A stretch of DNA of 64,000 bases, taken from positions 1 to 64,000 of the forward strand of contig CAMLGZ010000006.1 in the NCBI GenBank assembly GCA_946479745.1, read 5' to 3'. Position numbers and translations under genes: made by a program. Below the pieces are notes generated by a model. It was not told the DNA's origin. It worked only from the letters and a program-made list of their open reading frames with translations, and ran no database searches. Source of the DNA: an uncultured Pseudoxanthomonas sp. Lineage in GTDB: Bacteria; Pseudomonadota; Gammaproteobacteria; Xanthomonadales; Xanthomonadaceae. Positions within the stretch are counted from its first letter, which is position 1, and every line of letters starts with the position of its first letter. This document shows positions 8,070 through 16,475 of the stretch, piece by piece.

Positions 8070-8852
8070 ATGACCGACTCCCCCATTGGCATCAGCGATC
8101 AGGACGGCATTCGCCGTATCGCCGTCAACCGGCCCGACAAGCTCAACGCACTCAACGCGGCCACCTTGGATGCATTGCTGGCGGCCTTCGGTGAAGCGGC
8201 GGAAGACCCTGCAATCAAGGTTCTGGTGCTGACGGGCACCGGCCCCAAAGCCTTCGTAGCCGGGGCGGATATCGCTGAAATGGCGGACCTGCGCGCCACC
8301 GAGGGCCGCGATTTCTCGCTGCGTGGCCAGCGTCTGATGCGCCGCATCGAGACCATGCCCAAACCGGTTATCGCAATGGTGAACGGATTCGCACTGGGCG
8401 GCGGACTGGAGTTGGCCATGGCCTGCCATCTGCGGATCGCGGCCGATACGGTCAAGCTGGGGCAGCCTGAAATCAATCTGGGCCTGATTCCCGGATTCGG
8501 CGGCACCCAGCGCCTGCTGCGCCTGACCGGACGCGCGGCCACCCTGGAACTCTGCTTGCTGGGCGCACCGATCGATGCCGCACGCGCCCTGCAGCTGGGC
8601 ATCGTCAATCGCGTGGTCGCCGCGACCGATCTCGAAACCGAGACCATGAAAGTCGCCGAACAACTCGCCCGCTCCGCACCGCTGGCACTGCGTGGCCTGC
8701 TGGATGCGGTGAATGTCGGCGGCGAATGCGCGATCGAGGAAGGCCTGCAGTACGAGACCGCGCAGTTCGGCCTGATGTTCTCCACCGACGACATGCGCGA
8801 AGGCACGCGCGCGTTCCTGGAGCGTCGCAAGCCGGTTTTCAGCGGGACTTGA
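8070..8852 (+). CDS. Enoyl-CoA hydratase, crotonase family
   Basis: A 260-residue crotonase with both hydratase glutamates in place: Glu114 in GGGLELAMACHLRIA and Glu134 in GQPEINLGLIPGFGGTQRL. The oxyanion-hole motif FVAGADIAEM is near residue 62-71. It would hydrate trans-2-enoyl-CoA to 3-hydroxyacyl-CoA in fatty-acid or amino-acid breakdown. Neighbours give no pathway, so the preferred substrate is unknown. The first nine or so codons plus the upstream region also exist as a fossil at 7134, left by the FKBP duplication. Confidence 0.92.
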   Translation: MTDSPIGISDQDGIRRIAVNRPDKLNALNAATLDALLAAFGEAAEDPAIKVLVLTGTGPKAFVAGADIAEMADLRATEGRDFSLRGQRLMRRIETMPKPVIAMVNGFALGGGLELAMACHLRIAADTVKLGQPEINLGLIPGFGGTQRLLRLTGRAATLELCLLGAPIDAARALQLGIVNRVVAATDLETETMKVAEQLARSAPLALRGLLDAVNVGGECAIEEGLQYETAQFGLMFSTDDMREGTRAFLERRKPVFSGT

Positions 8853-8866
8853 GTGGGCGGGACTGA

Positions 8867-9226
8867 GTGGAAACGAAAGCAACCGACGATCCGCACGACT
8901 GCCACCACGGCGAACTGCTGTCGCGATTGCTGGCGACCGACGACATCGATGCGGCAATCGAAGCGGGGCTGATGCGATTCACTCCCTGCCCTGCCTGCGA
9001 CTCCATCGCCGTCGCGCGAGTGGTTGCAGAACAGCAGCGTCTGACCACCGCCTGGGCAGCGCGCGACCGATACCTTGCCCGCAAGGCGAGACTGGCGCGA
9101 CGCGCTGAAGAACGCGATGCCCGTCGCTCTGCGCCTCTGCCCGAAAGAAAAAGCGCACTGCCCGCCGCTGCCGCCGCTATCCTGGCGCGCGCCAAGGCCA
9201 AGGCTGCGGAGCGCACCAAGCAATGA
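8867..9226 (+). CDS. Small conserved protein coupled to nth, CPAC motif
   Basis: A 119-residue protein of unrecognised family starting with GTG 15 bases after the hydratase stop. The N-terminal half holds His/Cys residues (DCHHGELL near 11-18) and CPACD near residue 41-45, which could bind a metal. The C-terminal half is basic and Ala/Arg-rich with predicted helix. It overlaps the nth start by 4 bases (ATGA), so it is likely translated together with endonuclease III. No function can be assigned from sequence. Confidence 0.72.
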   Translation: METKATDDPHDCHHGELLSRLLATDDIDAAIEAGLMRFTPCPACDSIAVARVVAEQQRLTTAWAARDRYLARKARLARRAEERDARRSAPLPERKSALPAAAAAILARAKAKAAERTKQ

Positions 9227-9900
9227 CCGTTGCCGCCAAGCGCAGCAGGACGCTGAAGCCCCAGGAAGTGCGCGAATTGTTCTCGCGCCTGGCCGAGCTC
9301 AATCCTCACCCGACTACCGAACTGGCCTACGCCACCCCTTTCGAACTGCTGGTGGCGGTGATCCTGTCCGCGCAGGCCACCGACGTGGGCGTCAACAAGG
9401 CCACGCGAAAACTCTATCCGGTCGCCAACACCCCCGCGGCCATCCTCGCATTGGGCGAGGATGGTCTGAAGCCTTATATCGCCACCATCGGCCTGTTCAA
9501 CGCCAAGGCCAGGAACGTCATCGCCACCTGCCGCATTCTGGTGGAGCAACATGGCGGCGAAGTGCCACGCGATCGGGCCGCGCTCGAAGCCTTGCCCGGC
9601 GTAGGCCGAAAAACCGCCAATGTGGTGATGAACACCGCCTTCGGCGAACCCACTATCGCGGTGGACACGCATATCTTCCGCGTCTGCAACCGCACCGGGT
9701 TGGCGCCGGGCAAGGACGTGCGTGCGGTCGAAGACAAGCTGATCAAGGTGGTACCCGACGACTACAAGCAGGACGCGCACCACTGGTTGATCCTGCACGG
9801 ACGCTATGTCTGCAAGGCGCGCAAGCCCGATTGCCCGCAATGCGTGATCCGCGACCTGTGCCGCTTCAAAGACAAGACACCCGACGAATCGAATCGCTGA
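9223..9900 (+). CDS. nth: Endonuclease III, DNA glycosylase/AP lyase
   Basis: A 225-residue base-excision repair enzyme that removes oxidised pyrimidines. The helix-hairpin-helix LPGVGRKTANVV contains the catalytic lysine (Lys130), VDTHIFRV the catalytic aspartate (Asp148), and four cysteines (197, 204, 207, 213) form the C-x6-C-x2-C-x5-C [4Fe-4S] cluster. Length matches E. coli Nth (211) with a short basic N-terminal extension. The start overlaps the preceding small gene. Confidence 0.97.
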   Translation: MTVAAKRSRTLKPQEVRELFSRLAELNPHPTTELAYATPFELLVAVILSAQATDVGVNKATRKLYPVANTPAAILALGEDGLKPYIATIGLFNAKARNVIATCRILVEQHGGEVPRDRAALEALPGVGRKTANVVMNTAFGEPTIAVDTHIFRVCNRTGLAPGKDVRAVEDKLIKVVPDDYKQDAHHWLILHGRYVCKARKPDCPQCVIRDLCRFKDKTPDESNR

Positions 9901-9901
9901 T

Positions 9902-9932
9902 CGCAGGTCGGGGCTACGCCCCCGACGCATGG
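9902..9932. repeat. Single GTAG-family repeat arm
   Basis: GCAGGTCGGGGCTACGCCCC begins 3 bases after the nth stop and is itself a short palindrome. It belongs to the same family as 4259-4330 and 48728-48834. Confidence 0.75.
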
Positions 9933-10008
9933 ATTCGGGGAAGAGGAAATTCAGCCAAGAGCTCGCGGCGGGACGCCGCTCCCACCTCTCTCGATATCCC
10001 GCTGTCGG

Positions 10009-10476
10009 TCAGATAACGCGACGGCCCTGCGCATCGACGACTTGCTCACCATCTTCTTTGGCGAATGCCGCTTGTTGCGGCTGCGGCAGCAGCTCGAGCA
10101 CCCGTTCGGAGGGCCGGCATAGCGCCACGCCCAGTGGCGAGACCACGATGGGCCGGTTGATGAGCAGGGGGTGCGAAACCATCGCATCGAGCAAAGCGTC
10201 TTCGCTCAGCGTTTCGTCGTCCAGACCCAGTTCGTGGAACGGCGTGCCTTTTTCGCGCAACAGTTCGCGCGCGCTCGTTTTCATGCGCTGCAGCAAAGAA
10301 GCCAGCATGGCCCGGCTCGGCGGCGTCTTCAAATACTCGACGACATGCGGCTCGATGCCCGCATTGCGGATCATGGCCAGCGTATTGCGCGAGGTACCGC
10401 AATCGGGGTTGTGATAGATGACGATGTCGATAGCGGAGAGACCCACAGCACGTTCCCGGCGAGAAAACAGATGCAT
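10009..10476 (-). CDS. arsC: Glutaredoxin-type arsenate reductase
   Basis: A 155-residue ArsC of the glutaredoxin-linked class: HNPDCGTSRNTL carries the catalytic Cys26 (E. coli Cys12), and the Arg residues near RPIVVSPLG fit the arsenate-binding set. It reduces arsenate to arsenite using glutathione/glutaredoxin. No arsB, arsH or arsR is adjacent, so it stands alone. An internal GTG (codon 11) gives a protein that starts closer to known ArsC proteins and is a real alternative start. The gene ends close to a repeat and faces away from the phosphate porin gene; arsenate enters through phosphate uptake systems, so the neighbourhood is suggestive. Confidence 0.9.
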   Translation of the reverse strand: MHLFSRRERAVGLSAIDIVIYHNPDCGTSRNTLAMIRNAGIEPHVVEYLKTPPSRAMLASLLQRMKTSARELLREKGTPFHELGLDDETLSEDALLDAMVSHPLLINRPIVVSPLGVALCRPSERVLELLPQPQQAAFAKEDGEQVVDAQGRRVI

Positions 10477-10557
10477 ATCGTCCCCCAGGAACCGATTAGG
10501 GGTCCGATTGCCACCGCCGACGCATAAAAAGTGTCATCGCGGCGAAATAAGACAGCT

Positions 10558-10575
10558 TTGTCACAATAACGCAAA
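10558..10575 (+). promoter_or_regulatory. Pho-box-like site before the phosphate porin
   Basis: TTGTCAC-AATA-ACGCAAA: two 7-base half-sites 4 bases apart, 68 bases before the porin ATG. The site before pstS1 (TTGTCAC-GAAA-ACGTCGT) lies at exactly the same distance from its start. The second half-site is weak, so this call rests mainly on that match. Confidence 0.45.
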
Positions 10576-10625
10576 GTTCACGGATTAGCCTGCGCGGCAT
10601 CTTCCCACGCCCGAAGGGCTTTCCC

Positions 10626-11852
10626 ATGAAACTGTCGCGCTCCACCCTGTCTCTCGCCCTGCTCGCGGCGCTGGTCGCCCCTGCCGCGCACGCCGAAATC
10701 GCCATCGACGTCATCGGCGGCTCGGAAGTCTCCTTTGAAGGCCTGGTACAGGCCGACTATGACTACTTCGACAACGATTTCACCAATTACAACGGCGACC
10801 TGCCGGACGGCGACGATTCGGACAACGAACTGCGCCGCGCCGAACTGGTGCTCAAGGGCAAAGGCCCAGGCAATATCGAATGGGTACTGGGCTACGACGC
10901 CAAGGACGACAAATTCCTGGACGCCAACGTCAAGTACAAATTCGGCAACAACGCCAACCATTTCATCCAGGTTGGCCAGTTCAAGCAGCCGGGCGCCTCG
11001 ATGGAAGAGCTGTCCAGCACCAAGAACAACGACTTCATCGCCAAGTCCTCCATCACCAACAGCCTGGGCACACCGCGCCGCGTCGGTTTCCAGTACAACT
11101 ACGGCGACACCAACTGGGCCCTGACCGCCAGCTATTTCGGTCGCGAACTGACCCGCAACCGCGAACACGGCGGTGGTTACGCCCTGCGCGGCTACTGGGC
11201 GCCGATCAATGAAACCGGCAGCATCCTGCACTTCGGCCTGTCTTACCTGGACCGCGACACCGACGCCGATTTCCTGCGTCTGCGCGCCCGTCCGCTGGCC
11301 GACCTGACTCCCGTCCGTTATGTCGATACGGGCAGCACCGGTCTGCGCAACAGCGACCGCGTCAGCAACATCGGCGCCGAAGCGCTTTGGGTCACCGGAC
11401 CGTTCAAGGTGCAGGCCGAGTACATGAAGACGGACGTGCAGCGCTACGGCGGCTTCGACGATTTCAGCGGCGACGGCTTCTATGTCTCCGGTTTGTGGAA
11501 CATCTCCGGCGAAACCTGGGGTTACAAGTCCGGCGTGCCGGTCACCAACCTTCCGGACGATCCGAACAAGGGTCTGTGGCAGGTCGGCCTGCGCTACGAC
11601 ACTCTGGATCTGAACGACGGCAGCGTGGCCCCCGGCGCAACTCCGACCGCGGCGCCGATCGTCACCGGCGTGCTGGGCGGCAAGATGGATTCGTGGACCG
11701 TTGGCGTGAACTGGTACTGGCGCTCCAACTTCAAGTTCATGCTGAACTATGTGATGGTCGAGCAGGACAAGTACAACAACGCCGTGGGCTTCCGCCGCGT
11801 TGTCGACGACAACCCGAACATCCTCGAAGCGCGCGTTCAGTTCTACTGGTAA
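10626..11852 (+). CDS. oprP: Phosphate-selective porin O/P family
   Basis: A 408-residue outer-membrane porin. The signal peptide (23 residues, cut after AHA) is followed by EIAIDVIGGSEVSFEGLVQ and alternating beta-strand sequence, ending in the aromatic VQFYW typical of barrel insertion. The family forms trimeric, anion-selective channels with a Lys/Arg lining. It stands first in a run of phosphate-uptake genes and has a Pho-box-like site upstream and a strong terminator downstream, so it is a separate transcription unit. Symbol given by family; OprO-type polyphosphate preference is not excluded. Confidence 0.88.
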   Translation: MKLSRSTLSLALLAALVAPAAHAEIAIDVIGGSEVSFEGLVQADYDYFDNDFTNYNGDLPDGDDSDNELRRAELVLKGKGPGNIEWVLGYDAKDDKFLDANVKYKFGNNANHFIQVGQFKQPGASMEELSSTKNNDFIAKSSITNSLGTPRRVGFQYNYGDTNWALTASYFGRELTRNREHGGGYALRGYWAPINETGSILHFGLSYLDRDTDADFLRLRARPLADLTPVRYVDTGSTGLRNSDRVSNIGAEALWVTGPFKVQAEYMKTDVQRYGGFDDFSGDGFYVSGLWNISGETWGYKSGVPVTNLPDDPNKGLWQVGLRYDTLDLNDGSVAPGATPTAAPIVTGVLGGKMDSWTVGVNWYWRSNFKFMLNYVMVEQDKYNNAVGFRRVVDDNPNILEARVQFYW

Positions 11853-11895
11853 GTCCAGCGAGTCACCGCCTGCGACCCCTCCCCGCAGGCGACCG

Positions 11896-11923
11896 AAGCG
11901 CGGCCATTGGCCGCGCTTTTTTT
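11896..11923 (+). terminator. Rho-independent terminator after the porin gene
   Basis: AAGCGCGGCC stem, tiny loop, GGCCGCGCTT, then TTTTTT, about 45 bases after the porin stop. Confidence 0.93.
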
Positions 11924-11945
11924 ATGGGGCGCCGCAAGGGTAGCG

Positions 11946-11996
11946 CTGTCATATTTCCGTCTTTTTGAAGACACAACGTTGTCACGAAAACGTCGT
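11946..11996 (+). promoter_or_regulatory. Double Pho box before pstS1
   Basis: CTGTCAT-ATTT-CCGTCTT at 11946-11963 is close to the PhoB consensus (two CTGTCAT heptamers 4 bases apart). A second pair TTGTCAC-GAAA-ACGTCGT lies at 11979-11996, exactly 33 bases (three 11-base PhoB steps) downstream and 68 bases before the pstS1 start. Confidence 0.75.
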
Positions 11997-12046
11997 GGAA
12001 TGCGCATCAGCGGCACGAGCCGCCTATTTCCCATCAGGAGCCACCC

Positions 12047-13066
12047 GTGTTGAACTCCCTCAAATCCCGCGTCGCGGTGTTGGCCCTGGCGGCCGCATTC
12101 TCGACCAATGCAATGGCCGCCGATGTCACCGGCGCCGGCGCCTCGTTCGTGTATCCGGCCATGTCCAAGTGGTCGGCCGACTACAAAAAGGCCTCCAGCA
12201 AGCAGGTCAACTACCAGTCCATCGGTTCCGGCGGCGGTATCGCCCAGATCAAGGCGGGTACGGTCGATTTCGGTTCCTCCGATGCGCCGCTGAAGCCCGA
12301 TGAGCTGGCCAAGTTTGGCCTGGCGCAGTTCCCATCGGTGATCGGCGGCATCGTGCCGGTGTTCAACGTGCCCGGCGTCGCCGCCGGCGCGCTGAAACTG
12401 GACGGCGAAACCCTGGGCAACATCTTCCTGGGCAAGATCACCAAGTGGAACGACCCGGCCATCGTCGCCTTGAACGGCGGCGTGACCCTGCCCGACACCA
12501 AGATCACCGTGGTGCACCGTTCGGACGGTTCGGGCACCACCTTCAACTTCGTCAACTACCTGTCCAAGGTCAACGCCGAATGGAAGAGCAAGGTCGGCGA
12601 AGGCACCTCGGTCAAGTGGCCGGTGGGCATCGGCGGCAAGGGCAACGAAGGCGTCGCCGCTTATGTGAAACAGATCAAGGGCGGTATCGGCTACGTCGAA
12701 CTGTCCTACGCGCTGCAGAACAAGATGGCCTATTCGCGCATGAAGAACGCCGCCGGCAACTTCATCGTGCCCAGCGACGACAGCTTCGCCGCTGCCGCCG
12801 AGAGCGCCGAATGGGGTTCGTCCAAGGATTTCTACCTGGTGATGACCAATGCGCCGGGCGCCCAATCCTGGCCGATCACCGCCACCAACTTCATCCTGAT
12901 GTACAAGCAGCCCAAGAACGCCGCCGGCGCCAAGGGCGCCAAGGAATTCTTCCGCTGGGTCTACAAGAGCGGCGACGGCCAGGCCAAGGCGCTGGGTTAC
13001 GTACCGTTGCCGGCTGCGCTGGTGCAGCAGATCGAGACCTACTGGTCGCAGAATATGGCTTATTAA
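12047..13066 (+). CDS. pstS: Periplasmic phosphate-binding protein PstS, soluble form
   Basis: A 339-residue phosphate-binding protein feeding the PstCAB transporter. It has a cleavable signal peptide (24 residues, AMA) and the binding motifs TGAGASFVYPAMSKW, SIGSGGGIAQIKAG, VDFGSSDAPL and VHRSDGSGTTFNF. It starts with GTG (or the next codon, TTG) after AGGAG at 12036-12040. Two Pho-box pairs precede it and a strong terminator follows, separating it from the second pstS. Most of the mature sequence is close to that of the paralogue at 13403. Confidence 0.96.
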   Translation: MLNSLKSRVAVLALAAAFSTNAMAADVTGAGASFVYPAMSKWSADYKKASSKQVNYQSIGSGGGIAQIKAGTVDFGSSDAPLKPDELAKFGLAQFPSVIGGIVPVFNVPGVAAGALKLDGETLGNIFLGKITKWNDPAIVALNGGVTLPDTKITVVHRSDGSGTTFNFVNYLSKVNAEWKSKVGEGTSVKWPVGIGGKGNEGVAAYVKQIKGGIGYVELSYALQNKMAYSRMKNAAGNFIVPSDDSFAAAAESAEWGSSKDFYLVMTNAPGAQSWPITATNFILMYKQPKNAAGAKGAKEFFRWVYKSGDGQAKALGYVPLPAALVQQIETYWSQNMAY

Positions 13067-13116
13067 CAAGAGCACGGCGTATTGAGCGACGGGCCTCTCT
13101 CCCCCAAGGTCGTTCT

Positions 13117-13148
13117 AAGGGCGCGGATCGCAAGATCCGCGCCCTTTT
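13117..13148 (+). terminator. Rho-independent terminator after pstS1
   Basis: AGGGCGCGGATC stem with loop GCAA, GATCCGCGCCCT, then TTTTT; it isolates pstS1 from pstS2. Confidence 0.94.
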
Positions 13149-13316
13149 TCTGTCCTTTGGACGTAGAAAGCGTCCAAGCGGGTGCTCGGGCCGCCGAAAG
13201 GGATTAGAAGCAGGCCTAGTCTCAATCGGCGCAGAAAACGGCGCGCGCGGGTGTCGTGAAAACTCGCACCACCTCCAGAGGCGCTGCCTGCGCGGGTGAC
13301 GGAGCGCACAAATACG

Positions 13317-13345
13317 GCGTCATACCCCTGTAACAAAAACATCAT
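13317..13345 (+). promoter_or_regulatory. Triple-heptamer Pho box before pstS2
   Basis: GCGTCAT-ACCC-CTGTAAC-AAAA-ACATCAT: three heptamers each separated by 4 bases, which fits PhoB binding in 11-base steps. The middle pair starts 75 bases before the pstS2 ATG. Confidence 0.7.
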
Positions 13346-13402
13346 TTCATGGCGTACCCGCCGGCGATATCGTCGGCACCCTGGTTATACGGAGCCATCA
13401 CC

Positions 13403-14497
13403 ATGAACCTGAAGCCGGCGCGCACCGCTCTGCTTGCTCTTTCCGTCACCCTGATTCTGGCGGCCTGCAAACCCGCGGATAACGCCGCGCCGACCACGGG
13501 CGCGCCGGAAGCAGGCGCCTCCTCCACCGCCACGGCCAACAATCCCAACGCCGCCGAGATCTCCGGCGCGGGCGCTTCCTTCATCTATCCGCTGGTGTCC
13601 AAGTGGTCGGCCGACTACAACACCGCCACCGGCGCCAAGGTCAACTACCAGTCCATCGGTTCGGGCGGCGGCATCGCCCAGATCAAGGCCGGCACCGTGG
13701 ATTTCGGTTCCACCGACAAGCCGCTTTCTCCCGAAGAACTGGCGCAATCCGGCCTGGGCCAGTTCCCGTCCGCGATCGGCGGCGTGGTTCCGGTGATCAA
13801 TGTGGAAGGCCTGCAACCCGGCCAACTGAAGTTGACCGGCGCACTGCTGGCCGACATCTTCCTGGGCAAGATCACCACCTGGAACGATGCGGCCATCGCC
13901 GGCGCCAACCCGGGCGTGGCCCTGCCAGCCGGCAAGATCAGCATCGTGCACCGCTCGGACGGTTCGGGCACGACCTTCAATTTCTCCAACTATCTGTCCA
14001 AGGTCAGCCCGGAATGGAAGACCAGGGTCGGCGAAGGCACTTCGGTGCAGTGGCCGGGCGGCGTGGGCGGCAAGGGCAACGAAGGCGTGGCTTCCTACGT
14101 GAAGCAGATCAAGGGCTCCATCGGTTATGTGGAGCTGGCCTACGCATTGCAGAACCAGATGCCGTACGCCTCGCTGCAGAACGCGGCCGGCAACTACGTG
14201 CAGCCCAATGCGGAGACTTTCGCCGCCGCTGCCGCCAGCGCCGACTGGGCCAACGCCAAGGATTTCAATCTGGTCATCACCAACGCGCCGGGCGCCAACG
14301 CGTGGCCGATCACCGCCACCAACTTCATGCTGATGTACAAGCAACCGAAGGACGCCAAGCGCAGTGCCGACACGCTCGCCTTCTTCAAGTGGGCCTTCGA
14401 GAACGGGCAGAAACAGGCCAGCGAATTGCACTACGTGCCGCTGCCGCCGGAACTGGTGAAGCAGATAGAGGCGTACTGGGCGAGCGAATTCAAATGA
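13403..14497 (+). CDS. pstS: Phosphate-binding protein PstS, lipoprotein form
   Basis: A 364-residue second PstS. Unlike the first it is a predicted lipoprotein: lipobox LAAC with Cys22, followed by a Pro/Ala/Thr-rich linker to about residue 55. The binding core (SGAGASFIYPLVSKW, SIGSGGGIAQIKAG, VHRSDGSGTTFNF) is shared with PstS1. Residue +2 is Lys, which in E. coli terms would send it to the outer membrane. The ATG at 13403 has GGAG upstream; an earlier in-frame ATG at 13349 would bury the lipobox. Next downstream is pstC, so this copy is probably the one cotranscribed with the transporter. Confidence 0.94.
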   Translation: MNLKPARTALLALSVTLILAACKPADNAAPTTGAPEAGASSTATANNPNAAEISGAGASFIYPLVSKWSADYNTATGAKVNYQSIGSGGGIAQIKAGTVDFGSTDKPLSPEELAQSGLGQFPSAIGGVVPVINVEGLQPGQLKLTGALLADIFLGKITTWNDAAIAGANPGVALPAGKISIVHRSDGSGTTFNFSNYLSKVSPEWKTRVGEGTSVQWPGGVGGKGNEGVASYVKQIKGSIGYVELAYALQNQMPYASLQNAAGNYVQPNAETFAAAAASADWANAKDFNLVITNAPGANAWPITATNFMLMYKQPKDAKRSADTLAFFKWAFENGQKQASELHYVPLPPELVKQIEAYWASEFK

Positions 14498-14531
14498 CGG
14501 ATTGGCCCGCGCGCGGCGCGGTTTCGCCAAC

Positions 14532-14624
14532 CCGTCATCCCCGCGAAGGCGGGGATCCATGGACTTGGCTCGATGTTCGTACCGAAAACAAAGCCACTGG
14601 GTTCCCGCCTCCGCGGGAATGACG
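14532..14624. repeat. CGTCATCCCCGCGAAGGCGGGG inverted repeat
   Basis: Arms CGTCATCCCCGCGAAGG (from 14533) and CCTCCGCGGGAATGACG (to 14624) flank about 40 bases between pstS2 and pstC. The element lies within the likely pst transcript and could affect the ratio of binding protein to transporter. Confidence 0.85.
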
Positions 14625-14637
14625 ATTCTAGGAATCC

Positions 14638-15606
14638 ATGAACGCCATCGCCACCTCCATCGTTCCCCATAGCAAGCGCGATCTCGCCGATGCGCGCAAC
14701 GATCGCCTGTTCCGCTGGGTGCTGACCGCCACCGTGGCCTTCGTGCTGGTGGCGCTGGCCACTGCCGCCCTGTCCATGCTGTGGGGCGGCCGCGAAGTCC
14801 TTGAAATCGAAGGCCTCAGCTTCTTCTATTCGTCGGAATGGAATCCGGTCGAGAACAAGTACGGCGCACTGGCGCCCATCTACGGCACCATCGTCACCGC
14901 GGTGATCGCCATGTTGATCGCGGTGCCGGTGAGTTTCGGCATCGCCTTCTTCCTCACCGAGGTCGCTCCGCGCTGGCTGCGCGGCCCGGTGGGAACGGCG
15001 ATCGAACTGCTGGCCGGCATTCCCTCCATCATCTATGGCATGTGGGGCCTGTTCGTGCTGGTGCCGGTGATGACCGAATACGGCACTCCCTGGCTCAACG
15101 ATCATATCGGCACCATTCCCTATATCGGCGTGTTCTTCCGCGGCCCGCCGTTGGGCATCGGCGTGCTGACCGCAGGTTTCGTGCTGGCGATCATGGTCAT
15201 TCCTTTCATCAGTTCGGTGATGCGGGAAGTGTTCCTGACCGTGCCTCAGCGACTGAAGGAATCGGCCTACGCGCTGGGTTCGACCAAATGGGAAGTCAGT
15301 TGGGACATCGTGCTGCCTTATACGCGCTCGGCGGTGATCGGCGGCATCTTCCTGGGTCTGGGCCGCGCGCTCGGCGAAACCATGGCGGTGGCTTTCGTCA
15401 TCGGCAATACCGTCAGCCTGTCGGCGTCGCTGCTCGAGCCGGGCACCACCATCGCCGCCCTGATAGCCAACGACTTCGGCGAAGCCACCGAAACCTATCG
15501 TTCCGCGCTGCTGCTGCTGGGTTTCGTGCTGTTCATCGTCACCTTCATCGTACTGGCCATCGCCCGTTACATGCTGATGCAGCTGTCGCGCAAGGAGGGC
15601 AACTGA
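14638..15606 (+). CDS. pstC: Phosphate ABC transporter permease PstC
   Basis: A 322-residue inner-membrane permease with about six transmembrane helices (for example VLTATVAFVLVALATAAL near residue 24). The EAA-type coupling loop VPQRLKESAYALGSTKWEV contacts PstB. It forms the heterodimeric channel with PstA. AGGA lies before the ATG. Its TGA overlaps the pstA ATG by one base (TGATG). Confidence 0.96.
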   Translation: MNAIATSIVPHSKRDLADARNDRLFRWVLTATVAFVLVALATAALSMLWGGREVLEIEGLSFFYSSEWNPVENKYGALAPIYGTIVTAVIAMLIAVPVSFGIAFFLTEVAPRWLRGPVGTAIELLAGIPSIIYGMWGLFVLVPVMTEYGTPWLNDHIGTIPYIGVFFRGPPLGIGVLTAGFVLAIMVIPFISSVMREVFLTVPQRLKESAYALGSTKWEVSWDIVLPYTRSAVIGGIFLGLGRALGETMAVAFVIGNTVSLSASLLEPGTTIAALIANDFGEATETYRSALLLLGFVLFIVTFIVLAIARYMLMQLSRKEGN

Positions 15607-16475
15607 TGAGCACCAACAAAGCCGCCGCCGGTCTCTACCGCCGTCGCAGCATCGTCAACGTGGTCGCATTGGTGCTGTCCTGCGCCACCGCGCTGTTCGG
15701 CCTGTTCTTCCTGGCCTGGATCCTGTGGACGCTGGTCGCCAAGGGCATCCACGGGATCAACTGGCAGCTGTTCACCCAGATGACGCCGCCGCCGATGCAG
15801 GAAGGCGGCCTGGCCAATGCGTTCTTCGGTAGCGCAGTGATGTGCGGGTTGGCGATCGCGATCGGCACGCCGCTGGGCGTGCTGGCCGGCACCTGGCTGG
15901 CCGAATACGGCAACGCGCGCAAGGCGGGAACCATCGTGCGTTTCGTCAACGACATTCTGCTGTCGGCGCCGTCCATCGTGCTGGGCCTGTTCGTGTACAC
16001 CCTCTTCATCATGCAGTTCGGCGGCGGCTTCTCCGCGCTGGCCGGTGCGCTGGCGCTCGCCTTCATCGTGCTGCCGGTGGTGGTGCGCACCACCGACGAG
16101 ATGCTGCGCCTGGTGCCTTCGCAGATGCGCGAGGCGGCCCTGTCGCTGGGCGTGCCGCAATGGAAGGTGATCGTGCAGGTGCTGTACCGCAGCGCCTCGG
16201 CCGGCATCGTCACCGGCATCCTGCTGGCGCTGGCGCGCATCAGCGGCGAAACCGCTCCGCTGCTGTTCACCGCCTTCGGCAGCCAGTACTGGAACGCCAA
16301 CGTGACGCAGCCGATGGCCAGCGTGCCGGTGGTGATGAACCAGTTCGCCGGCAGTCCGTACGAATCCTGGCAGACATTGGCCTGGGCCGGCGCATTGGTC
16401 CTGACCGTGTTCGTTCTCCTTATCAGCCTGAGTGCGCGCGGCATCCTGCTGCGCAACAAGATCTCCAATGACTAA
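15606..16475 (+). CDS. pstA: Phosphate ABC transporter permease PstA
   Basis: A 289-residue partner permease of PstC with about six transmembrane helices. Its EAA loop reads [19 protein letters not shown]. The ATG at 15606 shares a base with the pstC stop, a good sign of coupling, and begins [15 protein letters not shown], a normal cytoplasmic N-terminus. The reading frame stays open upstream through pstC, but that extension is only a shadow frame. Confidence 0.95.
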   Translation: MSTNKAAAGLYRRRSIVNVVALVLSCATALFGLFFLAWILWTLVAKGIHGINWQLFTQMTPPPMQEGGLANAFFGSAVMCGLAIAIGTPLGVLAGTWLAEYGNARKAGTIVRFVNDILLSAPSIVLGLFVYTLFIMQFGGGFSALAGALALAFIVLPVVVRTTDEMLRLVPSQMREAALSLGVPQWKVIVQVLYRSASAGIVTGILLALARISGETAPLLFTAFGSQYWNANVTQPMASVPVVMNQFAGSPYESWQTLAWAGALVLTVFVLLISLSARGILLRNKISND

